Shown: positions 23,422 through 35,281 of the stretch, in pieces | Layout of the letters: each line of letters begins with the position of its first letter | Position numbering within the stretch: position 1 is the stretch's first letter | NCBI GenBank assembly: GCA_034509735.1 | Contig: JACGWO010000001.1 | Coordinates: forward strand, 27,593,966 to 27,657,965 | Reading direction: 5' to 3' | From: Sesamum alatum | Lineage: Eukaryota; Streptophyta; Magnoliopsida; Lamiales; Pedaliaceae | Length of the DNA: 64,000 bases | The notes under the pieces: model-generated | Told to the model about the DNA's origin: nothing | Databases searched by the model: none | Seen by the model: only the letters and a program-made list of their open reading frames with translations | Program-made: the position numbers and the translations under genes

Positions 23422-25656
23422 TGAAGGACAAGCGGATCCGCCCGGGAGCGCGAGCGGAAGCGAGAAAGCGTGGAAAGTGTGCGTAAATTTAAATCAAATT
23501 CAAAATACGCGAATCCCAAGGGGTGTACCCTTGGGTGCTCAACCGGGAGTTCGATGTAGGATGTGTAAATATTAAAACATATATTTAAGCACATAGGGCA
23601 TAGATATATAAATGAAATCAATCAAAGCATAATAAAACCGTTACCTTTGATTGTTTAGCGTATGCTCCCGGCTACTTGCGTTGTTCCTTCTCCGGAATGC
23701 TCACGAAATCCAAACGTATGGATTCTCCAAAGGTGATCCACACCACACCGAAAGAAACACACGTTCTTCTTGCTAGAAAAGAACGGGTTTAGGAAGGAAT
23801 CGGTTTAAGAGAAGAATACTATGAATTAGTGTTCTCTTAAACTTACTTTGTTCTTCTTCTTGATTCAAAATCAAGTGAAGAACACAAGTGTGGGAGAGGA
23901 AGAGAGCACGAAATTTGAGAGAGAGGAGAGGGATTTTTTTTGTCTTATCTTTTTCCTAGAAAAAGATGAATAATGAATCACTTATGCTTGGTGTTGTATA
24001 TTCTAATATATATACATAATTAATGTGATTATTGGAATGTGTCTAGGTTCATCCAAGGATGTCTAGATTCATTCCAATCAATCACCATCAATTCTTCAAT
24101 CAAGCCTACTAAAATTTATGGTATGATCAAATCATACCAAAAGGGAAGAGCTTGATTGGAGTTGATTTGTCTCTTTCCAAAAGAGACAAGTCAACATAAC
24201 ACCTAGCATGCAACATGGATGATTTTGCTTCCTCCAAGGGAGCATGTCGGCCATGTTTAATTAAGGGAAGAAGTCCAACTTCTTCCTATTCCAAATTAGG
24301 AACTATTTCTCCTCTCGGGTATAATTTAACGGACCCGGTTTTATCGTAATCCAATTACGACGAACCCAATATTAAATCCAATTTAATGTCCACTTAAATT
24401 ATTCCCGTTGATCTTTTAATCCAATTAAAAGATCCAACGTCTCAACATCTCAACTTTCCATATTTAATCGAAAATTCAATTTACCGATTAAATGAAAGCC
24501 CGATACAATATCGGCCCGTCCATCCAATGGACTTTCCCTTAAGTAATCCAATTACTTATTTTATCCTTCGAGATTGACTCCAAGTCGATCTCTCAACCTC
24601 CTCGGTGATTTGTGTGTGACCCTTTAGGTTCACCCTCAGCTAGACTTGGGCCCGTGTCCCACAAAGGGCCCGTTACCATGGGTGGCCGTCTAGCAACGGT
24701 TCATGGCACTAGAGACTAGGTGAATTGGCGTGACCATTTAGGCGCCGATTCCGTACGGGTACGATCCTTCCGTCTACCGTCTCCCGGCCTTAGTCTAGGG
24801 TATGGAATTGGGCGTCGGTTCCCATCCTTGACTAGGTATCTATGCTTAATACTCGAGACCACGTATGCTTCATTGCGTCGACACAGGAAACCATTCCCTG
24901 TTCGACCAACCACTGTGGCCACAGCTTCAAACAGCATGAACGTGTCTCCGAGTGCATAGGAGATACCTCTGTCACATACTGACAGGGGACGGATCCTCTT
25001 CTTGGAATCCACCGTCCTCGCTACACATTCTGACTGCACTGGACAAGGCTTATGATAATCATCTTACAGAATGATTACCTCTCGCCAGATCCAAGATACA
25101 GCCGTCCTGTGCACGCGACTGCCATGATCCCTCAAGTTTGAGGATTACTCCCGTACTATCGGAACCGGGGAAAACCAATCATACCGACCAAGCCTCCAAG
25201 GCTTCCATATGATGATCCCCGCGAGTCAGTCCAGTCGGCTCGACCCCAGTCGACCAACCCATCAAGACCGTGTAGGCGTCCCACGCCTATCGCCGATGAG
25301 ACACGACACTCATCCAATGAACACGACTCTTGATGCAAGTCTCAATAGGACTCTCGATGCCCTGTCTCGAGGTCCTCGACTTGGAACGTTTCAGACCCAA
25401 ATCTTAATCAGTTGGTTTCATGACCACCATCCAATGCACGGCCCAACTGCACGAGTTGTTATCCATGGTCTGTGGGCTTTGTTGCGATATAAGTTAAACA
25501 CCATTTTAACTAATGTAAGATGAGCGCAACAAAGAAGGTACCATTGGTGACGAATACTCATCTTATTCATCACATAATAATATTACATTCACATCAAGTT
25601 GTCGGATAGGTTACAAATTGCCAAACCTATTGGCTTTCTGATCACCTATTCCAACA
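23422..25656 (-). mobile_element. Solo LTR, family B, in RT of element A
   Basis: In plus coordinates it starts TGAAGGACAAGCGGATCC and ends CACCTATTCCAACA, so the LTR is on the minus strand. Flanks AAGGT and ATGGT are a 5-bp duplication with one difference, and the RT reading (N K | V W) continues across. ORFs within it are shadows of LTR sequence. Confidence 0.88.
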
Positions 25657-25751
25657 ATGGTATGGACCTTGGTGGACCCACCTAAAGGAGTTAGGCCCGT
25701 TGGGTACAAATGGGTCTACAAGGGAAAGCTTAAAGCCGATGGAGAGGTATC
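25657..25751 (+). pseudogene. RT fragment of element A
   Basis: Encodes the short RT stretch WTLVDPPKGVRPVGYKWVYK and then KADGEV, continuing directly from 23421. It is ended by element G at 25752; the next RT codons of A reappear only at 60835, about 230 codons further into the protein. Confidence 0.8.
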
Positions 25752-26685
25752 TGAAGGACAAGCGGATCCGTCCGGGAGCGCGAGCGGAAGCGGAAAAATG
25801 CGCATATTAAAATAATTTAAAGCATAATTGTGATATCCCGAGGGGTGTACCCTTGGATGCTCAACCGGGTGTTCGATGTAGGATGTATCAATATTAAAAT
25901 ACACATATTGAACATAGAGCATAGATGAAATGGTAAACTACGAAAGCGCAATGAATCGTTACCTTTGTAGTTTTCTTTCACGTGCACCGTTACTTGCTTT
26001 GTTCCTCTCCGGAATGTCCACAAGGTTCAAACGTATGAACTCTCCAAAGGTGATCCACATCACACAGGAAAAAACCCTCGTTTTCCTTGATAGAAGAAAA
26101 CGGGTTTAGAAGGACTCGGTCTAAGAAGATGAACACTATTGATTAGTGTTCTTATTAAACTTACTTTGTTCTTCAATTTTAATCAAAGATCAAATGAAGA
26201 ACACTAGTGAAAGGGAGAGAGAGAGGCCGAAAGTTAGAGGAGAGGGAGAGGTGATTTTTCCTCTTCTTTTCCTAGAAAAAGATGAATAATGAATCATCAT
26301 ACATAGGTGTTAGTATATACTCATATATATACATAATTAATATGATTATTGGAATGTGTCTAGGTTCATCAAAGGATGTCTAGATACATCTCAATCAATC
26401 ACCATCAATTCTTCAATCAAGCCTACCTTCTTTTAAGGTATGATCAAATCATACCAAAAGGGAAGTGCTTGATTGGATTTGATTTTTCTCTTACCAAAAG
26501 AGACAAGTAAACTATCACCTAGCATCCAACATGGCCGAATTTTTCTCCCTCCAAGGTAGCATTTTCGACTATGCTTATTTAGGGAAGAAGTCCAACTTCT
26601 TCCTATTCCAGAATAGGAATTAATTCTCCTCTTGGGCCAAAATTTAACGGACCGGGTTTTTCTCGTAATCCAATTCCCGTTGAGT
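25752..26685 (-). repeat. LTR 3' part of element G
   Basis: Matches the right half of the solo LTR at 23422-25656 in the same orientation. Near 26680 it loses about 75 bp and merges with protease sequence at AACGGGAATTGGATTACG, consistent with a deletion at short shared sequence. Confidence 0.75.
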
Positions 26686-26689
26686 ACAA

Positions 26690-27761
26690 TCTAACATGAT
26701 TACTAATGGCTAACTCAATTGATCCTACGGCTTCCGCAGCAACGGCTTTGCCATCGCCTAGCCTCAGGATCATGTCATCCTTGGTTAGCCTTCTGCTTCT
26801 TTGCAGTGCCTGCAAATCATTGCAGATGTGAACACCATATCGGTATCCAATACCCATGAAGCAGAATTAACTATCATGTTCACTTGAACCACAAACATAC
26901 CTGGGTTGGAGAGGAGTTGTGGGCACTCCCTCTTCCAATGCCCCTTTCCTTGGCAATGCATGCAGACATCATTCGCCTTGGACCGTTGAGAACCACGGGC
27001 CTTCCCTTTCCCTTTGCCCATCCCCACCGGGGAACAGGGGCGCCTGGAGCGCGAGCAGGGGCCGCAACCGTCTTCCCTTTTTCCTTCTTCCTCTTCCAAC
27101 ATCCGGCCCTCTTGCCATTGGCCTTGGAGGTCGAAGCCTCTCCTGTCAATACCATCGGCGCCGACTTGTGGGTCGTTTTCTCATATTGGACCAGCATGTT
27201 GATCTACTCATGAATAGACTTCTCAAGTCCGTTCATGTTGTAGTTTACAACAAACGGGTCATAGGAAGGAGGAAGCGACTGGAGGATCATGTCAATGTAC
27301 GTGTCATTGTTAAGCCCACCTTTAAGGTACTCGAGTTTCACCACTAGGGAGAGCATCTTAACCCCTTGACTTTGTACAGACGATCCTTCAGCATGCTTGT
27401 TGCCAAAGAATGCTTTTGTGGCGGCATATCTAATATGCCTGTCCGGAACCGCATAAACCTCGTTCATGCGGAGCATTATGGCAAAGACGTTGTCCAGCCT
27501 CTCATATTGCTTCTGGATGTCGTTAGACATCGAAGCCAATATGATACTGCGCACTTTTCGGTTGTCCTCAATCCATTTTTTGAACATCAAACGTTTTTTT
27601 GGTGTGGACCCCTCCGGTCAGTCGCTCGGTGGCGGCTCATCCAAGACGTAGCCTCGATTCTTGAAACCGAGGATAATCCTCAGGTTTCTTAGCCAGTCCG
27701 AGTAGTTCATTCCGTTGAACTTATTAGTCTCAAGTACCATGGTCAATGGGTTCTTAGACAT
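26690..27761 (-). pseudogene. Copia gag and protease relic (element G)
   Basis: Starts at the ATG at 27761 with MSKNPLTMVLETNKFNG. Gag continues through RHIRYAATKAFFG and DMILQSLPPSYDPFVVNYN, then a Lys/Gly-rich tail and the knuckle CMHCQGKGHWKREC (complete C-C-H-C). The protease motif is degraded to VLDTD. In-frame stops occur after PPPSD and at IHE, and frameshifts follow. Gag would form the virus-like particle and the knuckle would bind genomic RNA; this copy is dead. The family is the same as E and A, and is closer to E in its gag N-terminus. Confidence 0.82.
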
Positions 27762-29137
27762 ATCTACATTTATAAAAATATAAAGCAAAAATTAGCATAT
27801 GATGATAATATTATTATTCAAGTTGAAGACATGGTCTTTTAGTCTTTAGCCCTCCCACTATTTGTACGAAAGTCCACAACTCTCAAGCAGAGTTTCGGGA
27901 AACCATTTCCTAGTGGGCTTGGGATCTACAAGCGTAATCTCCATGTCCCGCTCTTACGATTCACATGAAGAAGACCTCGTGGGAGATATCCAATATTATT
28001 CTCATCGTATGAGGTTCCCAAGATGTTTTGCCTCACCTATTCGCATGGTTCCGAGGACTCCAAGTGAGCCATGTTACTTAGTGTTGGGCCCGACTCATCA
28101 ACCAAATCATGCCTCAAACTGTAACCTACCACGACTCGTGAGACAGGAAAACAACGAGTGCAGTCTCTTTGTTCACAACAATGGTGCAGCTTTCCCCTAG
28201 TCCAAGTGTGCCATGACTCGTGAGACCACACTTGGGTAGTGGTAGCTTCCTCACCACATTGCTGTGGATGGAAGGCTCAGACAGATCAAAATACCATTTT
28301 AATCCAAGTCCGTTCTGGGCCTAATATTTAATTTGGTCCAACCAAATGAGAGCTTATTGAACGGCCGAGACCTCATCACATTAAGGTGTTTTAGCATGCA
28401 TAAATATCCAATATCTAAAGCGATTAAATAAATACTCCGCATGCAGAAAAATATAGCATACCCCTGTTAGGATGATCACAAGCCCAACCTATGTGACCAA
28501 TTGAGCCCGCAGTGAGTCTATGGTCTGTCTAGGGTGGTCCTATATTATTACAAAATAATATACCCATTATCACTCCAATGGGCCTTGTGATTCTCTTGTT
28601 TCATGCCTTGATGCTCCACCTCATGTCTCCGACTCTATGGGATTGTTAAAATCAAAACCTCACAAAAACTACTTACTCTTATTACAGTTGAAAGTAATAC
28701 ATGGCAAATGAATAACAAGCCTTAACATCATGAGGCTAAAATACGGGAGATGATAGTCCCCAAACAAGAGGCACAGGCCGCACCCAACAGAAATATAAAT
28801 GATATACATACATCCATACACAAGGTCTAGGACTCTTCTGATCATCCCATGTTGATCCCATCAACGCACATAACACAATTATTCCAAATAATCATGCTTA
28901 AACCATGGATATTCAAAATATCCAAGTGATGTCCAACATCACAGGCATAAATATATAAACAATATGCAAAATCCAAATTTTAAATTCAATGGACATTATA
29001 CACAATGCATCCAATGCATGTATTAATCCCAAATTAATTAAATAAATTTGATCTAAGAAAAAATCCAATAATTCCAAAATCAAATGTGCAAAATTAGTAC
29101 ATTTTCAGAACAATGTGCAGAAAATCCAGAAAATCAA
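27762..29137 (-). other. Leader of element G (3' part)
   Basis: Matches the reverse complement of E leaders at 40840-41240 and 46000-46790 (GAGCCCGCAGTG, CACGCCCCTGTTAG-type blocks). The palindrome CACGACTCGTG is at 28130-28140, with a decayed second copy near 28210. The GC-rich hairpin region expected further right is absent because the element stops at about 29137. Confidence 0.6.
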
Positions 29138-30136
29138 GGCTTTGTTTGGATCCATTTTTGTTGCGATTTTACTTCTTTTGTAAAAGTAGAGAGAGAAATT
29201 GGAAGATAAGTGGGTATGTTTTTGGAGTTCGTAGTATGTTTGTATTTGTTTTTGGAGATAAAGTAGAATATATTGAGATATGTTGTTGTATGTTTGGATT
29301 TGTTTTTGTTGTTGAATAAAATACTATTTTATATCAAATCATGAATAGTTGTGTATGTATAGTGCATATATATACATATATATATATATGTATATATATG
29401 CACTAATGATTTATTTTAGGTATATTTTATTGTAATTTACTTAATGATTTTTTATTAAGTAATCTTATTAATATCTAATAAAATCCAACTCTACATACAC
29501 TTTCTATATAATGTTATATAGTTATATTATTATTACACGATATATATATAGTATAGTTTCCATATATGAAAGTTTTTCTATTTTTTTCTACCATATACTT
29601 TATATACGGCTTAATTGTATAATCATATGTGCATTCTATATATATAATTTATCTTTTTACCGTATCAATTTTATATTGCAAATTTTTTTTTAGGAAGTAC
29701 ACATTGTTGGAAAATATATCACATTGCAAAATTTTTGCTAAAATATAATGCTCAAAATTTTATTTTTTTGGAAGTACACAACTTAGCATACATATCATGT
29801 TGCAAAATTTATTTTTATTATATAACAACTTAACTTTTATCACTTAACCTTTATATTTTTCGGTTGTACATATCTGTATGTATTGTAGAGGAATATATTC
29901 CTTGGCATTGATGTGTTATTTGACAAGATATGTCATTGCTTTTCTTTTTAAACATTGCTCGTACATTGCTCGTGAACACTTTAGTCTGCACCCTTATCAA
30001 AGCATACACTGTACCTTTTTGGCTGAAATTATCCATGTTTAATAATGGATGTTCCATTTCTTGTCGTATATACATACTATCGGCTATTTATACATCTAAG
30101 TGTATACCCATATCATTTGCAATTTACATAGACAAT
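29138..30136. other. AT-rich DNA with possible MITE end
   Basis: Begins GGCTTTGTTTGGATCC, the kind of end seen in plant MITEs, but no inverted partner was found nearby. It holds a 44-bp perfect palindrome (29361-29404) and a 100-bp segment (29585-29691) repeated directly at 60710-60807. No gene before the MYB relic at 30137. Confidence 0.45.
29361..29404. repeat. 44-bp perfect AT palindrome
   Basis: Arms begin AGTGCATATATATACATATA and are exact reverse complements, with no spacer. Confidence 0.85.
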
Positions 30137-30748
30137 ATGGCTCCAAGTGCAGATGAATTGCAACGAAACAGGTTCTAGAACGAAAATTGGAGTGCAGCAA
30201 TGGAGTCCACGTTTTTGGGTGTTCTTGTGCAAGAAATTACGATGGGTGTTGCTGAACCCGGATATCCTGACAGTTACGTAGTAAAGGTCGTGTGTTGGAA
30301 GTCAATCAGACTTATGGCACCTTTTACGATTATAACTTCTTTGAAAGTAAGGTTTGTCGATTGTATGAACGATTCCTTCGATTTTCTAAAGTGTTGTGTC
30401 TTCCGGGTGTTTTGTACGACCCCATTACAAAGGAATGAAGTGCTGATCAATTTGTTTGGGACACAACTATGGAGGTAATAGTACGTTAATTCGCTTGTTC
30501 ATTATTTAATTTTGAAATAAAATGATTACTCACACACGGGCAGTTTTCTCTGTCAGAGAAGCCCCTAGATAAGAATTTATGTGAACAAAGTTGATCCGGC
30601 GTGGGATGATCTAAGCACAATTTTCACTAATCTTGTGGACTTTCCCGAAAGATTCCAAGATGCTAATGTCCACGCGCCTGAGAATGCAGTTCATGACACA
30701 GCAGACGTTATTAGCCTGTGTCCTAACTCTGATAATAATTCAGAGTGA
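30137..30748 (+). pseudogene. MYB/SANT-like gene M0 (Harbinger-associated type), two exons
   Basis: Exon 1 runs 30137-30474 and exon 2 30557-30748, with GTAATA and TGTCAG splice sites. The MYB/SANT-like domain is visible as ENWSAAMESTFLGVLVQEI, then GTFYDYNFFESKV and LPGVLYDPITKE, in a frame shifted by one base near 30285. Stops: TAG at 30176, TGA near 30439 and TAG early in exon 2. The intron sits at the same codon junction (GAG followed by GT) as in gene M1, and both end in an acidic, Ser-rich tail, so the two are paralogs. In PIF/Harbinger transposons such proteins bind DNA and help the transposase enter the nucleus. This copy is dead. Confidence 0.7.
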
Positions 30749-31866
30749 TTCTACATCGTGTTGATGTAGTAGTTTTTAATGTGCTTGATATGCTACGTAT
30801 TTATTGTAGTAGTCTTTGTGTTTTGTACCAATTGTTTTGTAGGCAGTCAGTTACACGACCGTGTCCCCTTATACCAGAGCTGTGTTTAGGATGTATGCAT
30901 TCCGCCAGGGTCGGGACAGTGTGTTACACGGAATTGCGACTGCTTACACGGCCATGTTTAATTTATGATTATTTTTATATAACTTAACACTTAACCGAGC
31001 ACTATACATACGAATTATATGACCGTCAAAATAGCAATTATTTAATTATATAGCACTATACATACGGGATGTCCTGCTGTAGAAATTATAGAACTATATA
31101 TAGCATTATATAATATTGACGGCCATATTTGTACATGACTCTTTCGTATATAGCCAAATAGAACTATATATGACTCTGCCATGACTCTGTCGTATATAGC
31201 CATATATACGTATATATTTGTACATGACTCTGCCATATAGAACTATATATAGCACAAATTTCAACCTCAACTTCATTGTTGCTGTAGGATTATGTTTGTA
31301 CTTCACTTTCAGAGCTTTGCACATGACTCTGTCATATTCATAGTGTACTACTCTTGCAAACTTTCATTTCTATTCATAGTGCTCACATATATAATAAAGA
31401 CTTTTCATAGTGTACTTGACATGATTTCTTTTCATTGCAAAGAGACAAAATATGCATCTTTGACAAGGCATACCTCTCATTCATCAAATTCGCTGCATAG
31501 CTTTGACAATACTAATGCGTACAGGATAGGAATTTAATTTTATTGCATGCATGAGAATCTTTGGATTTAGAAGTAAAGTTGGGACTGAGTCAGATTTTCT
31601 TTTTGAAAATTGTAATATTCTATGAAGGTGTAGTCTTATCATGCTCTTTACACATTACACACATGAGGCCAATTGTTAATTTAAAAAAAAAAAAAAAGAG
31701 AAAATTTTGCTCTCAATTGTTGCCTATAAAATGATGAAATGTGATTATTTCTACATTGTAAAACCGTAAACAAAAGACCAAAGTGCTCTATTAATTGCCA
31801 ACTTCATCTTTGTGAACCTTCAATATAGCTAAAGTGTTTTCACCATTCAAGTTTTAATTAGCTAAA
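30749..31866. other. AT-rich spacer between M0 and M1
   Basis: Contains tandem variants of GACTCTGYCRTATA with GAACTATATATAG (31000-31260) and a poly-A run at 31683-31697. The promoter-like TATAAAA at 31735 belongs to M1. Confidence 0.5.
31735..31741 (+). promoter_or_regulatory. Possible TATA box of M1
   Basis: TATAAAA lies 126 bases before the M1 start codon, which leaves room for a normal 5' UTR. Confidence 0.4.
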
Positions 31867-32537
31867 ATGACTCGTTCAAACCCCTCCCCTCGTGCAAAGG
31901 CCGTTACAAACGTTTGCTGGAAATATGTCCCTAAGCCGGCAATTAGTCCGCCTATTCAACAAAAGCATTTATACATTCCGATTTGGACTTCGGCTCATGA
32001 CCAATGTTTCATTGATGCACTTTGGGACAAAGCTATGGCCGGATGTAGCGACATCGATTCTTTCAACAACATTGAAGCAATCAAGTATGCAACGACGGTG
32101 GTAAACCTTGTCATGAAGGAGGCATTCACAGTTGACGCAAATTGTGGCCGTTACATTAAACTCAGGGAGCATTATGAAACGTTTAGCTATCTGATTTCAC
32201 AGCCAGAGATACACTGGGATCGATGGGAAAATACGATGCATGCTCCAACTGAATTTTGGCAACTTATGTTTGAGGTATTTTTTATTAGTTAATTTTTTAT
32301 AATTTGTTGGCTATAAAACTAACGGTTGTTACATTTGAAATTCGTATTTTGGTTTTATAGAGATTTCCACTAGCAAAAGCTTATAAGCACTTTGGTGAGC
32401 CAAATTACACTGCTCTCCGAGCTATATTCGAAGGATGTGTGCCACATGGAGCTGGGCCGAGTCGTAGAGGATGCAACAATGAAGTTATTGATGTGGATGC
32501 AATCGTTGAGTTATCGTCGGGGTCAGACGATAACTGA
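31867..32537 (+). CDS. MYB/SANT-like protein M1, intact two-exon gene
   Basis: Exon 1 (31867-32274, 136 codons, phase 0) and exon 2 (32361-32537) are joined by a GTATTT...TTTATAG intron of 86 bp, giving 194 aa without stops. After a basic Pro-rich start, residues 35-130 form a MYB/SANT-like domain of the kind in PIF/Harbinger ORF proteins: IWTSAHDQCFIDALWDKAM, then EIHWDRWENTMHAPTEFWQ and, in exon 2, KAYKHFGEPNYTALRAIF. The tail is acidic and Ser-rich (VELSSGSDDN). It lies in a region with three related but damaged genes and a transposase. It could be a transposon partner protein for DNA binding and nuclear import, or a gene co-opted by the host; the sequence cannot decide. The start is the first ATG after a TATA box and agrees with the position of the domain. 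Confidence 0.72.
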
Positions 32538-34039
32538 AATCGTGGGGTTCCTAGGATCTAAATCGTGCAGGGTGTTGTTCCATTCCATTCCAATATTATG
32601 TTTAGTAGTTTAGTAGTAGTTGTTGAATCGTTGTTATCAACATGCTTTTATTAATTGCCAGTAATTTTATTGTTAGTTCAATGCCCTTCAAACAATGCAA
32701 CTTAGTTAAATATATTTATGTATTTAATTTACGTCGTGTGTAGTTATAACTTTATTTTAATTTACGTTAATTAATTATCATTGCACCCAAATGTTAAAAG
32801 TTTAATTGTTAAAGTGTAATCGTGTAAACATAAGGATCGTTACAGTAAAAGTGGGCATTTGGATGCAAAAATTAAACTTTAATCCATAAACTATTAATGA
32901 TTAAAATATGACCGGAACACTGAAGGACTTTTTAATCCATAAACTATTAACAATCTACTATTAACTATTAACTATTACGAATGTACATTCAAATGGAATT
33001 TTTAATCCATAAACGTTAAAATAGTTTTTCTATGTACATTCGTAATATTACGATTAAAATGGATTAATGTTTGGATTAATGTACATTCGTTAATAGTAAA
33101 TTGTTAATAGTTTTTCTACGTACATTTCTAAATTGTAGGACTTTTTAATCGTTAATAGTTAATATTTTAATCGTTTATGGATTAAAAAGTCCATTCGAAT
33201 GTACATTCGTAATTAATCCATAATCGTTAAGACTTTTTCTATGTACATTCGTAGATAGTTTTTCTATGTACATTCGTAAATTGTAGGACTTTTTAATCCA
33301 TAAACTATTAACGATTAAAATAAACTTAAGGAACACTGAAGGACTTTTTCTATGTACATTCGTAAATTGTAGGATTCCCATTATTATATTGCTGCATGGA
33401 TTGGTTAAATTAATATTGCTCAGTGGAAGTAATTGTCCAGATATTATTCGAACGATTACTATTACTTCGAAGCGTAAAATTTTTATCCAAAATTAATATT
33501 AATTCGAAGCATAAAATTTGATATTAATTAATCCATGCATAAAATTGTTACCCAAAAATTGTGGATTAAATCAAAAGTTTACTATCCAATTGAAGTTTAA
33601 TCGTTAAAAGTTTAATAATACAGTTTTATTAATTATATTAGTGTTTAATTGTTAAAAAACAAATATAAAGTAGACTTCATCCGAATTCCGAGGGTGTATG
33701 TCTAACAATTAAAAGTACACTTCATCCAATCCTTAAAATTAAGAAATACAAACCCTATTGACGCGTGACTATATTATATAAATAATATTTAGTTAATTCA
33801 AAAAGACATCTAGTACCCATCCAAACGACATCTAGTATCCATCCAAACATATTAATTCAGTTCAACATAAGGTCCTAGTAGTGCATAAGTAAACTAATCG
33901 GAATTTATAGAGTAATACCTAATCTGCGACATCATCACGGGGAGGTCGGGCCCGACGTGGCCTGGAATTTATAGAGTAATACCTAATCGCCCTCGCTAGC
34001 GTGTGGGGTGCCATCATGTGGCTCCCACAGCAAATCGTC
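32538..34039. repeat. AT-rich region with interspersed short repeats
   Basis: At 32870-33380 the modules TTTTTAATCCATAAACTATTAA and TTTTTCTATGTACATTCGTA recur in changing order and orientation. A 25-bp sequence starting GGAATTTATAGAGTAATACC occurs at 33900 and again at 33964. No gene seen. Confidence 0.6.
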
Positions 34040-35061
34040 TTATATAGTCTGACCATGATCCCACGTCACCGACATCGGATCCTGCATCATAACTGTGTCG
34101 AGGGTCAATAGGGGGCACATACGGCGAGGTTGTTCACCGTATTGATGCGTCGTACGTAGGTGCGGATCCCAACTCCCAGTAAAATGGCGTGAATCCCGGA
34201 CTGAAGTGTTTGACTCTGAAATTACAATAGGTGTATCAGGTCCCCCACGACGTCCTTCTGCAGGATGTTGTAACTGTGGTCCGTTACTAGACTCCTCCGA
34301 CACAAATTGGTTGTCACGACGGCCACCACCCCAAATCTCTAGCATATTATTATATGCGGGCTCAGTATACACAAAATATCTCGGTGTCGTTGGGAAACGC
34401 TATCAAGAGAACATAATCAAATGTGTTAGAAGGACAGAAATAGTATTTTATTTTTTTAAATAGCATACAACAAAGAAGTATGTACTCAATAGTTGATGGA
34501 ATGGCAAACTGGTTAATTAACATACTAAACAATTATTGGGCGTCATAAATTTGGAGTGTTTAATTTTTTTTCACAGAGTCATTTTAACATATTAAAATAT
34601 TGGAGATTTATTAATTAAATTAGGATGTACCTAGGATGTATACAAGAAGCATACATGAATATAGCAAATGAAAATAGTAGTAGATAGCCGCAAAATTTGA
34701 CTCATAGCTGTCATGGGCTCGCGCATTGCCAAAGGAAAATGCATTTCATCCGTCTCGTAGTCATACCATATGCCTGGATTTGATGTAAGGCTGTGTATGT
34801 GTTGTATCTCTCTTTAACTTCATAAAATTTCGTATGCACCTCTGATACAGTGAAGCGACGCCTGAAATGACGACGCAATGCCCATGTCCAACGCTCCATT
34901 GCCAACTCTGGGGCATCGTCATTACACATTGAAACACGAGTGTTATCATCAAAAATAAAAAACATAAATTGTTGTTCAACCTCGAATGACCAACCCTCCA
35001 TCTGTTCAAATCCAGCACTGTCAAGATAACGCATGTACGCCATGACTACACAACCATTCAA
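34040..35061 (-). pseudogene. MYB/SANT-like gene M2, two exons
   Basis: Exon 1 starts at 35061 or 35043 and shows the SANT-like region as GWSFEVEQQFMFFIFDDN, then KFYEVKERYNTYTA and, after a one-base shift, NPGIWYDYETDEMHFPL. Exon 2 begins at 34399 after TTGATAG with RFPTTPRYFVYTEPAYNNML, which aligns with RFPLAKAYKHFGEPNYTAL of M1, and runs to a stop at 34040. The splice junction is therefore conserved between M0, M1 and M2. The donor of exon 1 is unclear. It lies just downstream of the transposase on the same strand. The frameshift makes it probably non-functional. Confidence 0.62.
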
Positions 35062-35281
35062 CTGTTATATATAAAGCTATGCTATGAAGTTGTATAACAA
35101 AGCTGACTAATATCCGTGCATTAATGATATATATATATATATATATTAGCCGAATACCAACTAGTTTAACATAAATGTATTAGGAGTACATTTAGAAAAA
35201 TAGACATCATAGTGTGTGGCAATGCCATCACGAAATCTATCTCCAAATAATAGATAATTATTCATGACTAAAATACAAAGA

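Larger units (their letters stand above)
25752..29137 (-). mobile_element. Copia element G, rearranged
   Basis: Read on the minus strand it has leader, gag and protease, and then jumps into the 3' part of a family B LTR that ends TTGTCCTTCA at 25752. Integrase, RT, RNase H and the first half of the LTR are gone. The left flank is GTATC. The right side breaks in the leader at about 29137, so no 5' LTR or primer site remains. Confidence 0.75.

Noticed and set aside
32870..33380. CRISPR-like array
   Set aside because: Repeats are irregular, in both orientations, without unique spacers, in a plant genome.
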